From positions 1 through 64,000 of the forward strand of contig JANXTT010000156.1 in the NCBI GenBank assembly GCA_025352225.1: a DNA stretch of 64,000 nucleotides, in the 5' to 3' direction. The notes beneath the pieces are model-generated. The model had not been told where the DNA came from. It saw only the letters and a program-made list of their open reading frames with translations, and did no database searches. Each line of letters opens with the position of its first letter. Position 1 is the stretch's first letter. The translations under genes were made by a program, and so were the position numbers. Source of the stretch: Mucilaginibacter sp. (GTDB lineage: Bacteria > Bacteroidota > Bacteroidia > Sphingobacteriales > Sphingobacteriaceae). Positions 41,321 to 51,030 of the stretch are shown piece by piece.

Positions 41321-42353
41321 AGGTCACCTAATACAGTCTAAAAGCAAAATTAAGATTGCATTGCAAATGCTGAATGAGCTTGGTTATGACGCAATTTTAT
41401 TTGTAATAAATTTAAAAGGGCAACTTATGGGCTCACTTACTGATGGAGATGTAAGAAGAGGGTTGTTAAATGAGTTGGCGTTGGATGACGATGTAGATAA
41501 ATTTATCCAACCTAATCCCAAATATATTCAGCGTAAAAACTATAATTTACCTCAGATTATAAATTATAGAGACAGCGGATATAAAATACTACCCGTTATA
41601 GATCAAAACAACGTTGTTGTAAATGTTATTAATTTTCGCTTTTTAAAATCGTATCTGCCAATTGATGCCGTAATTATGGCTGGAGGAAGGGGCATTCGCT
41701 TAAAACCGCTCACAGATGCCACCCCTAAGCCAATGCTTAAAGTTGGCGATAAACCTATTATTGAACATAATCTGGATAGGTTATCTTTATATGGAATTGA
41801 TGATTTTTGGATTTCTGTTAAATATTTAGGAGAGCAAATAGAGCAATATTTTGGTAATGGCAATAACCGAAATATGAATATTCAATATGTTTGGGAAGAC
41901 GAGCCACTTGGAACTATTGGTGCTATTTCTAAAATACACAATTTTGAACATGATTATATATTGGTAACAAATTCCGATTTATTAACCAACCTTGATTATG
42001 AGCACTTTTTTGTAGATTTCATAAGCAAAAATGCCGATTTTTCGATAGTAACAATTCCATACGAAGTTACTATTCCTTATGCGGTTTTAGAAACTAATAA
42101 AAGCAATGTAGTTAGTTTTAAAGAAAAGCCAACTTACACCTATTATTCCAACGGAGGCATATATTTAATGAAAAAAAACGTTTTAAAGTTTCTTCCCCAA
42201 AATGAACATTATCACGCAACAGATTTAATGGAAAGACTTATAGCAGAAGGTTTAAATGTAATTTCCTATCCTTTAATTGGTTATTGGTTAGACATTGGGA
42301 AACATGAAGATTTTCAAAAAGCGCAAAACGATATAAAACAAATTAAATTTTAA
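41301..42353 (+). CDS. ptmE: CBS domain + nucleotidyltransferase, PtmE-like (GlcN-1-P guanylyltransferase family)
   Basis: N-terminal CBS-like region GSLTDGDVRRGLL; VIMAGGRGIRLKPLTDATPKPMLKVGDKPIIEHNL. Confidence 0.85.
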   Translation: MSIPNYRGHLIQSKSKIKIALQMLNELGYDAILFVINLKGQLMGSLTDGDVRRGLLNELALDDDVDKFIQPNPKYIQRKNYNLPQIINYRDSGYKILPVIDQNNVVVNVINFRFLKSYLPIDAVIMAGGRGIRLKPLTDATPKPMLKVGDKPIIEHNLDRLSLYGIDDFWISVKYLGEQIEQYFGNGNNRNMNIQYVWEDEPLGTIGAISKIHNFEHDYILVTNSDLLTNLDYEHFFVDFISKNADFSIVTIPYEVTIPYAVLETNKSNVVSFKEKPTYTYYSNGGIYLMKKNVLKFLPQNEHYHATDLMERLIAEGLNVISYPLIGYWLDIGKHEDFQKAQNDIKQIKF

Positions 42354-42354
42354 A

Positions 42355-43077
42355 ATGAATATTTTAATCACGATCTGTGCAAGAGGGGGTTCAAAAGGTA
42401 TTCCCGGTAAAAATATTATAAGCCTTGCTGGTAAGGCCCTAATAAATTATACTATCCACATAGCGCAAAAATTCTCTGAAAAACACAATGCAAAAATAGC
42501 GTTCTCAACTGACAGCGAAGCAATACGTAAATTAGCAGAGGCAGAAGGCATGTTTACAACATACATTCGTCCACCTCATTTAGCAACAGATACAGCTGGC
42601 AAAATAGATACCATTGTTGACCTGATACTTTATGAAGAAACAACGAACGGATCAAAATTTGATTATATACTCGATTTGGATGTAACATCACCATTAAGAA
42701 CCCTCGATGATCTCGAAGAGTCATTTCAACATATCCTGAATAATGAAAACGCATTAACTTTATTTTCAGTTAATCCAGCTTCGCGCAATCCCTATTTTAA
42801 TATGGTTGAATTAAATAACGATGGCTTCTTTTCTCTGGTTAAAAAAAACAATGATGGAACAGTTATAACAAGGCAGTCGGCACCTGAAGTATTCGATTTA
42901 AACGCCTCCTTTTATTGGTATAAAAGAAATTTTTTTGATTTAAATCTTAAATCTCCTATTACGGATAAATCTTTAATTTATCTAATGCCACATATTTGCT
43001 TTGATTTAGACCATCGCATTGATTTTGAATTTCTAGAATTCTTAATATTAAATAATAAGGTTGATTTTTTTATATGA
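42355..43077 (+). CDS. CMP-nonulosonate cytidylyltransferase (NeuA/LegF/PtmB-like)
   Basis: ILITICARGGSKGIPGKNIISLAGKALINYTI; DLDVTSPLRTLDD. Confidence 0.88.
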   Translation: MNILITICARGGSKGIPGKNIISLAGKALINYTIHIAQKFSEKHNAKIAFSTDSEAIRKLAEAEGMFTTYIRPPHLATDTAGKIDTIVDLILYEETTNGSKFDYILDLDVTSPLRTLDDLEESFQHILNNENALTLFSVNPASRNPYFNMVELNNDGFFSLVKKNNDGTVITRQSAPEVFDLNASFYWYKRNFFDLNLKSPITDKSLIYLMPHICFDLDHRIDFEFLEFLILNNKVDFFI

Positions 43078-44000
43078 ATATATTAATTGTAGGGCTAGGT
43101 TCAATAGCACAAAAACATATAATTGCATTAAGCACCATTCAAATTCCTGTTAATATTTATGCACTGCGATCGAAGGAAGGTGCAACTCAGCAAAAAGGTA
43201 TAACAAATATTTATGCGCTAAATAATACATCTATTAAGTTTGATTTTGCGATTATATCTAACCCTACTTATTTACATTATTCAACAATAGATATTTTGAC
43301 GGATATGTCAATTCCTCAATTTATTGAAAAACCAGTTTTAAATTCGTTAAATAATGCGGAGAGCCTAATTAACAAAATAAATAATAAGAAACTAGAAACA
43401 TATGTCGCATGTAATTTGAGGTTCCACCCTTGTATTAACTTTCTTAAAGAAAATCTGGCTGGTATTTTAACCACAATAAATGAGGTAAATATTTACTGTG
43501 GTTCATATTTACCAGATTGGCGCCCTGAGGTCGACTACAAAAAAGCATATAGCGCACATGCAGAAATGGGCGGGGGCGTTCATCTTGATCTGTTTCACGA
43601 ATTAGATTATGCAGTGTGGCTATTAGGTTTACCTCAAAAGCATTCTGCCGTATTAAAAAATAATTCATCATTAAACCTTGAATCTGTCGATTATGCTAAT
43701 TATATACTTGAATACCCTAACTTTGCAGTCAGCGTAATATTAAATTATTACAGAAGAACGCCTAAAAGAACAATTGAGATTTTATTTGAGCATAGTACTT
43801 GGGTTGTAAATTTGATTACCGGAGAAATTATTGATGATAATAATAAACTTATATTTGCTGTAGGCAATTTTAAAATGGCCGATACCTATAAATTGCAGCT
43901 GCATTATTTTATAAATTGCTTAATAAACAGAGATCCACTTATGAATACTATTTCAGAATCAATAGACATACTTAAACTTTGCTTGGTGAATGATAAATAG
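43074..44000 (+). CDS. Gfo/Idh/MocA family oxidoreductase
   Basis: ILIVGLGSIAQKHIIAL; FIEKPVL; CNLRFHPCINFLKE. Confidence 0.82.
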   Translation: MNILIVGLGSIAQKHIIALSTIQIPVNIYALRSKEGATQQKGITNIYALNNTSIKFDFAIISNPTYLHYSTIDILTDMSIPQFIEKPVLNSLNNAESLINKINNKKLETYVACNLRFHPCINFLKENLAGILTTINEVNIYCGSYLPDWRPEVDYKKAYSAHAEMGGGVHLDLFHELDYAVWLLGLPQKHSAVLKNNSSLNLESVDYANYILEYPNFAVSVILNYYRRTPKRTIEILFEHSTWVVNLITGEIIDDNNKLIFAVGNFKMADTYKLQLHYFINCLINRDPLMNTISESIDILKLCLVNDK

Positions 44001-44733
44001 ATTAGAAGGAAAAATTATTTTAGTTACCGGCGGCAATGGATTATTGGGTAAAAGTATTATTACCAGACTAAAGGAAGAAGGGGCTTTTTGTATCAACTTT
44101 GAAATAAATCATGAAACAAATAGTAATTTGAGTAATTTATATTGTGACATTACCGATCAGGCCTCAGTAACAAGTGCGGTTTCTAAAGTTATTGATTTAT
44201 ATGGCAGAATTGATGGATTAGTTAATAATGCCTATCCAAGAACTAAAGATTGGGGTGCTAAATTTGAAAATATTGAATATGAATCGTGGAAAACAAATGT
44301 TGATTGGCAGCTCAATAGTTATTTTTGTATCTCTCAAATTGTCATTAAACAAATGATGAAGCAAAAATCCGGCGTAATAATAAATATGGCATCTATCTAT
44401 GGGGTTGTTGGGCCAGATTTTGGAGTATATGAAGGCACAGAGATGACTATGCCTGCCGCATACTCTGCAATTAAAGGTGGATTAATTAATTTAACCAAAT
44501 ACATGGCTTCATATTTTGGCGAATATCAAATAAGAGTAAATTCGGTTTCACCAGGTGGTATTTTTGATAATCAACCAGAATCATTTGTAACTAGGTATGC
44601 TAAAAAAAACCCTATGAAAAGAATGGGCACACCGTCTGATATTGCGCCTTCTGTGGCGTTTTTAATATCAGACGATGCTAAATATATAACGGGACAGAAT
44701 TTAATAATAGATGGTGGATGGACAGCAATATAA
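43990..44733 (+). CDS. SDR family oxidoreductase (PtmA-like)
   Basis: KIILVTGGNGLLGKSII; SIYGVVGPDFGVYEGTEMTMPAAYSAIKGGLINLTKYMA; ITGQNLIIDGGWT. Confidence 0.85.
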   Translation: MINRLEGKIILVTGGNGLLGKSIITRLKEEGAFCINFEINHETNSNLSNLYCDITDQASVTSAVSKVIDLYGRIDGLVNNAYPRTKDWGAKFENIEYESWKTNVDWQLNSYFCISQIVIKQMMKQKSGVIINMASIYGVVGPDFGVYEGTEMTMPAAYSAIKGGLINLTKYMASYFGEYQIRVNSVSPGGIFDNQPESFVTRYAKKNPMKRMGTPSDIAPSVAFLISDDAKYITGQNLIIDGGWTAI

Positions 44734-45707
44734 GAAGAAATATTTTATTAATTGGTGCTGGTCAATTGGGTAGCCGGCATCTACAAGGCTTACTTCGTTT
44801 AAACGGACAACATGCAATTTATGTCGTTGAGCCTGCTACCGAATCAATTATACTAGCAAAAAAAAGAGCTGAAGAAATAAAGCATAGCCACAAGTTAAAT
44901 TTCGTCACTGATTGGGCGACAGTCCCAAAAACATTAGATTTATCCATTATAGCAACAAGTGCTAATATCCGAAAAGACATTGTTTCAAAATTATTAATTA
45001 ATTATGAGGTTCGTTATCTCATCCTGGAGAAAATTTTATTTCAGGAAGTAGAAGCTTATAACGAAATCTCTCAATTAATCTCTACTAAAGGTGTACGAAC
45101 ATGGGTCAACCATCCGAGAAGAATGATGAAACTGTACCGGGTTTTAAAAAAAGAGCTTAAGAAAAATAATTCTACGATTATGTTTAATGTTGTTGGCGGA
45201 AATTGGGGATTAGCCTGTAATGCTTTGCATTTTTTGGACTTGTTCTCTTATCTCACTAATTCAGAAATTGAAACTATTGAGATGAATTGGGTAGATGATG
45301 TTATACATAAAAGTAAGCGTGCCAATTATGTTGAATTTACCGGAACACTTAAAGGAACCTTGAAAAATAATAGTCATTTTTCAATTACTTCATTTCAAGG
45401 AAATCCAGAGCCGGTTACGATCTATATCTCTACTCCAGTAGATCGTTGGACGGTGCAAGAAGCAAGTGATGCTGTAACGATCTGTATAAGTAAACAACAT
45501 AATTATAAAATGAAGATTGAAAATTATACTATGGATTTTCAAAGTACTCTAACTGCAAATTTGGTAAATGATATCTTTCAATCGGGAAACTGTGAACTTC
45601 CATCATATGAAGAGGCCTGCAAAGCTCACCTACCATTTATTGAAGCAGTTCTTGAAAAATACAACAAAATAACCGGTCAACAAACCAACGCTTGTCCTAT
45701 AACATGA
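44718..45707 (+). CDS. Gfo/Idh/MocA family oxidoreductase
   Basis: ILLIGAGQLGSRHLQGLLRL; WVNHPRRMM. Confidence 0.75.
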   Translation: MDSNIRRNILLIGAGQLGSRHLQGLLRLNGQHAIYVVEPATESIILAKKRAEEIKHSHKLNFVTDWATVPKTLDLSIIATSANIRKDIVSKLLINYEVRYLILEKILFQEVEAYNEISQLISTKGVRTWVNHPRRMMKLYRVLKKELKKNNSTIMFNVVGGNWGLACNALHFLDLFSYLTNSEIETIEMNWVDDVIHKSKRANYVEFTGTLKGTLKNNSHFSITSFQGNPEPVTIYISTPVDRWTVQEASDAVTICISKQHNYKMKIENYTMDFQSTLTANLVNDIFQSGNCELPSYEEACKAHLPFIEAVLEKYNKITGQQTNACPIT

Positions 45708-46660
45708 ACCAGATACTTTTAATCGGTACAGGCCCAATGGCGATAGATTATGTTAATATTCTTCAGGATATGAATAAATCTTTTATAGTAATTGGCAGGG
45801 GTTTTGCATCAGCCAAAACTTTTGAAAGTAAAACAGGAATAAAACCATTTGTAGGTGGGTTGGAAAAATATTTAGAAAATAATGAAGTAACAACTGATAC
45901 TGTTGGAATCATTGCAACAGGTGTTGAAATGTTAATTCCGATATTACTTGTATTAAAAGAAACGAGCATATCTCGTGTATTGGTTGAAAAACCTGCAGCT
46001 CTAAGCATAAATCAATTAGTAAACAATGAAAATATACTAACTGACTTTGCAAAAAATATTTTTGTTGCATTCAATCGCCGGTTTTATGCATCTGTTTTTA
46101 AAGTTCAAAAATTAATTGCCGAAGATGGCGGACTTAAATCTATGCATTTTGAATTTACAGAATGGGCTCACAAAATTGAACCTTTAGAAAAAGCAGAAGG
46201 GGTAAAACAAAATTGGTTTTTTGCCAATAGTACCCATGTTATTGATTTGGCATTTTTCATTGGCGGTTTACCCCAAAACTGGAGTGCTTATTCTAAAGAA
46301 GGCAGCTTAACCTGGCATAAAAAAACAAACTTTGCTGGGGCTGGAATTACAGTTGATGGTACTTTATTCTCTTACATATCTAATTGGGAAAGTGCCGGGC
46401 GATGGTCAATTGAGCTGTTAACAAACAAAAGAAGGATATATTTAAAGCCTCTGGAAGAAATTGCTATTCAAAATAAAGGTACTATTTCAATTGATTCGTA
46501 TGAATTTGATAAAGTGATAGATGAGAAATTTAAACCAGGCCTATTTAATCAAGTCGAAGCATTTTTAGCCAATGATAAAGCCAGATTATTGATATTAACT
46601 GATCATATTACAAACACAAAACTAGTTTATAATAAAATACTTAATGGATTCGAAATTTAA
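45692..46660 (+). CDS. Gfo/Idh/MocA family oxidoreductase
   Basis: QILLIGTGPMAIDYVNIL; VLVEKPAAL; FVAFNRRFYASV. Confidence 0.78.
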   Translation: MSYNMNQILLIGTGPMAIDYVNILQDMNKSFIVIGRGFASAKTFESKTGIKPFVGGLEKYLENNEVTTDTVGIIATGVEMLIPILLVLKETSISRVLVEKPAALSINQLVNNENILTDFAKNIFVAFNRRFYASVFKVQKLIAEDGGLKSMHFEFTEWAHKIEPLEKAEGVKQNWFFANSTHVIDLAFFIGGLPQNWSAYSKEGSLTWHKKTNFAGAGITVDGTLFSYISNWESAGRWSIELLTNKRRIYLKPLEEIAIQNKGTISIDSYEFDKVIDEKFKPGLFNQVEAFLANDKARLLILTDHITNTKLVYNKILNGFEI

Positions 46661-47312
46661 AATTCTATTTATAACGGATTCTTTAGGCTTCCCCAGAGAT
46701 GCGCCTGAAATGGTAATGTATGAAAACACCTACATTTCATTGTTAAAAGATCAATTTAAGGATTGTGATATAATCCACCAAGGAAGGGGCGGATCAACAG
46801 TGGTTGATTTATATAATCACACATCCTATTTTCATTTTACGTTACAGCCCGATATGGTGTTTATTCAATCCGGAATAGTTGACTGTGCTCCACGTGCGTT
46901 AACCTTGATCGAACAATATATTATCTCAAGAATACCCCTCGTTAATAAACTGTTGGAAAAAATCATCAAAAAAAACAGCGCATTCTTAAGAAGAACCAGA
47001 AAAATAACATACACTTCTCCAAACACTTTTCAAACTTATATAAACAAGTTCAATACGCTATTCCCCAATACTTACTGGATTGGTATTTTACCTGCAGTGG
47101 ATAACTATGAAAAAAAAATATCTGGAATTAAAATAAGAATTGAATCTTACAATTCAATTCTTATACAATCAAATTCTAATAGTAACTATATATGTGTAAA
47201 TGATTTTATCGAAACTGATATGATGTCTGACTTTCACCATTTAAATCAAAATGGACATAGAAAGCTATTTGAAAAACTCAGTGATATAATTAATAAAAAA
47301 TTATTGAAATAG
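46644..47312 (+). CDS. SGNH/GDSL-like hydrolase or acyl-modifying protein
   Basis: FITDSLGFPRD, HQGRGGSTV, QSGIVDCAP, C-terminal DFHHLNQNGHRKL (SGNH block order). Confidence 0.65.
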   Translation: MDSKFKILFITDSLGFPRDAPEMVMYENTYISLLKDQFKDCDIIHQGRGGSTVVDLYNHTSYFHFTLQPDMVFIQSGIVDCAPRALTLIEQYIISRIPLVNKLLEKIIKKNSAFLRRTRKITYTSPNTFQTYINKFNTLFPNTYWIGILPAVDNYEKKISGIKIRIESYNSILIQSNSNSNYICVNDFIETDMMSDFHHLNQNGHRKLFEKLSDIINKKLLK

Positions 47313-47351
47313 GTGTTTATTAAATATTAGATAAATTAACAAATCAGATAC

Positions 47352-48145
47352 ATGAAGCAACAATTTAAGACCCTTTTAGTATTGAATTTTCCGATCATTC
47401 CCCCCCCAAAGGGTATCTGCGTTAAATATTTAGCTGACCATAAGTGGTCTAGCGGATATAGTTTGAAGAATTGTGGCCATATGCATTACTGTGAAGAAAA
47501 TAATTTGGAAGGACGTCGATGTAACGATTGCTGTTATGTAGAATCAGCCTATGCGGAATCGCTTTTTCACTGCTATAAGTTCTCTATTTTAAAAGCGTGC
47601 AACAGTGATATCTATGTTTCAATCACTAAAAATGGCATCAGGAATACTGAACTCAGCAGAAAATTAGCGTTGAGGCTAAAAATCTTCTGTTTATTTAAAA
47701 GGAAGGTAATGAAGAAAAGGGAAAGTAGTACTAACTTCCCAATTGGTGGTAAATTAGAGACTGACGAGACGTATGTACAGGAACAGAATGATACAGCTAT
47801 AGGCCGCATCAGGGGTCGTAAGCAAATTGTGAGGGTGCCTATAGAGAAAAAAGGCAAAGGTATATATCGGACCTACGCGTGTGTGATCACCACTCTTAGT
47901 AAAAGGAACTTAAAAGGGTTTATGAAATATCCTATCAAGTCAGAAGAGAGTGTATTTGCATATAAATGGACAGCATGTCATAAGGGGTTGGAAGAGGTTT
48001 TTCCCAATATTGTTAGTGAGAAGTCTGAAAATTCAGTAAGAAAATTCCCGACCTCCACCGCTGCATCATAAATAAGAGCGTTGTTGAAAATCTAATTGCA
48101 AGAGTGGTAAGAAAGCCCATGTATGCTTATAAAATAAATATTAGT
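47352..48145 (+). pseudogene. Degenerate IS1595/ISXO2-type transposase remnant
   Basis: Zinc-ribbon-like KNCGHMHYC...CNDCCYVES and GKLETDETYVQEQND...IRGRKQIVRVPIEKKGKG. Frame is lost at RKFPTSTAAS*; the other frame continues LHRCIINKSVVENLIARVV. Confidence 0.75.
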
Positions 48146-48243
48146 TAATCAGCACTTTAAAAAAGTTAAATAAACCAAATTTACCCTCATAAAATGCAAA
48201 TTTAATAATTTTCATTTTATCCAGTACAAACATTACTTTACAA

Positions 48244-49641
48244 ATGGCTAGCAACACCTCTTTTATATTTCACCTTAAAAATCATTTGGGAATAGCTGTA
48301 CTTAGTAAACTAGTGCCTATACTATCTATATTTTTGTATACCCGGTTTATGACCACATCTGATTATGGTATATTAAATTTATATAGTTCGTATTTAGGTC
48401 TTTTAGCTATAGTTTTAACATTTAACTTACATACCGCTATCGGGAGATACATTTATTCACCAGAAATTGTTTATTCCAAATTACTCTCAACAACATTTAT
48501 TGCTGTTACCGTTATCTCGCTTTTAGTTTTTTTTATTATTTCGCTCAATATAACATATTTCCAAACTTACTTATCGCTCCCCAAAACTGTAATTATGTTG
48601 ATGCTTGTTGTTGCCTATGGATCAATTATAGAATCAATATTTACTCAAATAGCTATTTTCAATGAAATGAGTTCTCTGCTACTAAAAACCATTACAATCA
48701 AAGCCATGGGAGCTTTTTTAATAAGTTTATTTTTCTTAGTAGTCTTAAAGAAAGATAAATTTCTGGCTATTTTTTTTGCTGATATATTTGTAAACATTGT
48801 ATTGTGCATATATATAACAAAAAAAATTTGGGCCGATTTATACTTGATATTTGATAAAGAGTGCTTTAAACAAATGGGGTTATATTCTATTCCGTTGATA
48901 CCCTATATGTTAAGTTTGGCGTTACTATCACAATCCGATAGAATCATAATCAATCATTTCTTTGGAAAGTCTACAACAGGATTATATAGCTTAGCTTATA
49001 ATGTTGGAATTTTACTTGTTATGGTTATATCAGCCATCTTAAATACGCTTAACTTATCTTTCTATAAAAATCTTAACAATAAAAATTATACTAAAGTAGC
49101 TACGGATTCTGATGCTATATATTACATAGCTGTAATATCAACGCTCGGAACCGTTTTATTCGGGGCTGATGTTATATCCCTGATTATAACTCCGAAATAT
49201 AAGGATTCGTTTAATTTAATTCCAATTGTGGCTATTGGAGGACTATGTTCAGCACTTTTTCAAATATGGGTTAGGATTATTGCCTATGTAAAAAAAACCT
49301 ATCTGATTTCTATAATCTCAACTAGCGTAACTATTGTAAATATTACATTGAATATTCTACTAATTCCTGTTTATGGCTATAAAGTAGCTGCCGTAACAAC
49401 GTTATTAGCTTACTTATTAATGGCTCTAGCTTGCATGATTGTTGCAAACAAAATAGTAAACTTATTTCGGGTAAATATATTAAGATCCTATATGTATATT
49501 GTAATATTAGGAGCAATATTTATATTTTTTGAGGTTATAAAAATGAAACTTATACTTGTATATATTATAAAATTTGCCATGTTAACATCATTATTTTTTC
49601 ATTTAAAGCCCAAAATTTTACCTTTGTTCCAAAACGATTAA
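48244..49641 (+). CDS. wzx: Polysaccharide flippase (Wzx-like)
   Basis: About 12-14 TM segments; RFMTTSDYGILNLYSSYLGLLAI typical of the polysaccharide biosynthesis flippase family. Confidence 0.85.
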   Translation: MASNTSFIFHLKNHLGIAVLSKLVPILSIFLYTRFMTTSDYGILNLYSSYLGLLAIVLTFNLHTAIGRYIYSPEIVYSKLLSTTFIAVTVISLLVFFIISLNITYFQTYLSLPKTVIMLMLVVAYGSIIESIFTQIAIFNEMSSLLLKTITIKAMGAFLISLFFLVVLKKDKFLAIFFADIFVNIVLCIYITKKIWADLYLIFDKECFKQMGLYSIPLIPYMLSLALLSQSDRIIINHFFGKSTTGLYSLAYNVGILLVMVISAILNTLNLSFYKNLNNKNYTKVATDSDAIYYIAVISTLGTVLFGADVISLIITPKYKDSFNLIPIVAIGGLCSALFQIWVRIIAYVKKTYLISIISTSVTIVNITLNILLIPVYGYKVAAVTTLLAYLLMALACMIVANKIVNLFRVNILRSYMYIVILGAIFIFFEVIKMKLILVYIIKFAMLTSLFFHLKPKILPLFQND

Positions 49642-49661
49642 CAGCCTAAACACAAATTCTA

Positions 49662-50990
49662 ATGAGGTTAATATTTTATATATTTAGTTTGGTTGTTTTA
49701 AACCTTTTAATTGCTTTAGCTCCTTGGGGTAGTATTTACCTTTCGCTAATAATACTAATAACATATACTATCTATACTCCCAAATACATTTTTCATCCCA
49801 ATAATATGATATTTGCGTTTTATGGTTTGTATGTTGTATTATCAAGTTCACTAAATTTTTTTTTAGATGCCATTAACTGGGAATACGTTTTACCATGGGG
49901 ACAAGTAATTTTTTGGAACACTTTTTCCAAATACACCTTTTTTGAAGCTGAATTTACCTTCCTGGTTTTATTTTTCACATTTTTTTGGTTTTCAAAAGAT
50001 AATAAAGCTAGAAACTTAAAGAATTTTAAAGTGATACTTAATGAAAATTATTTAAAAGTTTTATATGCTTTAACTTTCTTTCTGATATTAGTTTTCATTC
50101 AAATTACTGCTGGTTTGCAAAGTTGGTTGAGCGACTATAGTATGACTTATTTAAGTAAAAGAGAAGGGCATGGGTTACTAAATGTAATTATAATAGTGCT
50201 AGGCAACATTGTTACATTTATGTTAGGCATTAAATTTTATTATTCTAAACAAAAAAAAGTATTACTTTTTACACTTTTATTAATTATGGCGTTATCATTT
50301 GTAAATGGTATAAAAAGTAGATTTATATTTCTGCTTATCGTTTTTCTTTCACCATACTTAATGATGGTGAAGTTTAAATTTAAGTGGTTTTTAATTTTGG
50401 CAATAGCCTTTATTGTTTTGCTTTATACAGGAACTTTAATACGAACCGAGGGGTTTTATTCCAGCGGACCCTTTTTTATAGAAATGCTAGTAGGTTATTT
50501 TAACTCTTTTCAATTACATGATTATGTTGTAAAAACAAGAGACCCTGCTCTGCTTCAAACAGTTTTCCAAATCTTCATTAAACCGATGCAAATGCTTGAC
50601 CTTGCGGGGCCAGATGCAAATTTTGACATAAGCGTAATGTTAACCAAAGAATTTTTTCCGGATCAGTGGTATAAAGAACATGCTACCCAACAATGGCCTT
50701 TGGATACAGAATTATACTTAAATTATTATGGTCCGTGGCTTTCATGGATAATGCTAACTATTTACACCTTTTTTGTTTCAAAACTTTACAGATCGGCAAT
50801 AGTTAAGAGAAACTTCCACATAATGCCAATATATATAATGGAGTTCCAAAGAATATTTAGCACAATGCGTGGAACATTAATACCATGGGAAGTATTTATC
50901 TATATTGCTCAATATTTAATAATTTATGTAATATGTAAATTATGTATCAAATTCGAATACGATAAACCGACAGAAAGCAGTCTACAGTAG
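49662..50990 (+). CDS. wzy: O-antigen polymerase-like membrane protein (Wzy candidate)
   Basis: Polytopic membrane protein of about 440 aa immediately after the flippase. Confidence 0.65.
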   Translation: MRLIFYIFSLVVLNLLIALAPWGSIYLSLIILITYTIYTPKYIFHPNNMIFAFYGLYVVLSSSLNFFLDAINWEYVLPWGQVIFWNTFSKYTFFEAEFTFLVLFFTFFWFSKDNKARNLKNFKVILNENYLKVLYALTFFLILVFIQITAGLQSWLSDYSMTYLSKREGHGLLNVIIIVLGNIVTFMLGIKFYYSKQKKVLLFTLLLIMALSFVNGIKSRFIFLLIVFLSPYLMMVKFKFKWFLILAIAFIVLLYTGTLIRTEGFYSSGPFFIEMLVGYFNSFQLHDYVVKTRDPALLQTVFQIFIKPMQMLDLAGPDANFDISVMLTKEFFPDQWYKEHATQQWPLDTELYLNYYGPWLSWIMLTIYTFFVSKLYRSAIVKRNFHIMPIYIMEFQRIFSTMRGTLIPWEVFIYIAQYLIIYVICKLCIKFEYDKPTESSLQ

Positions 50991-51030
50991 GACTAAACAT
51001 TGCATGATTAAATGAAATTCTATATTAATA

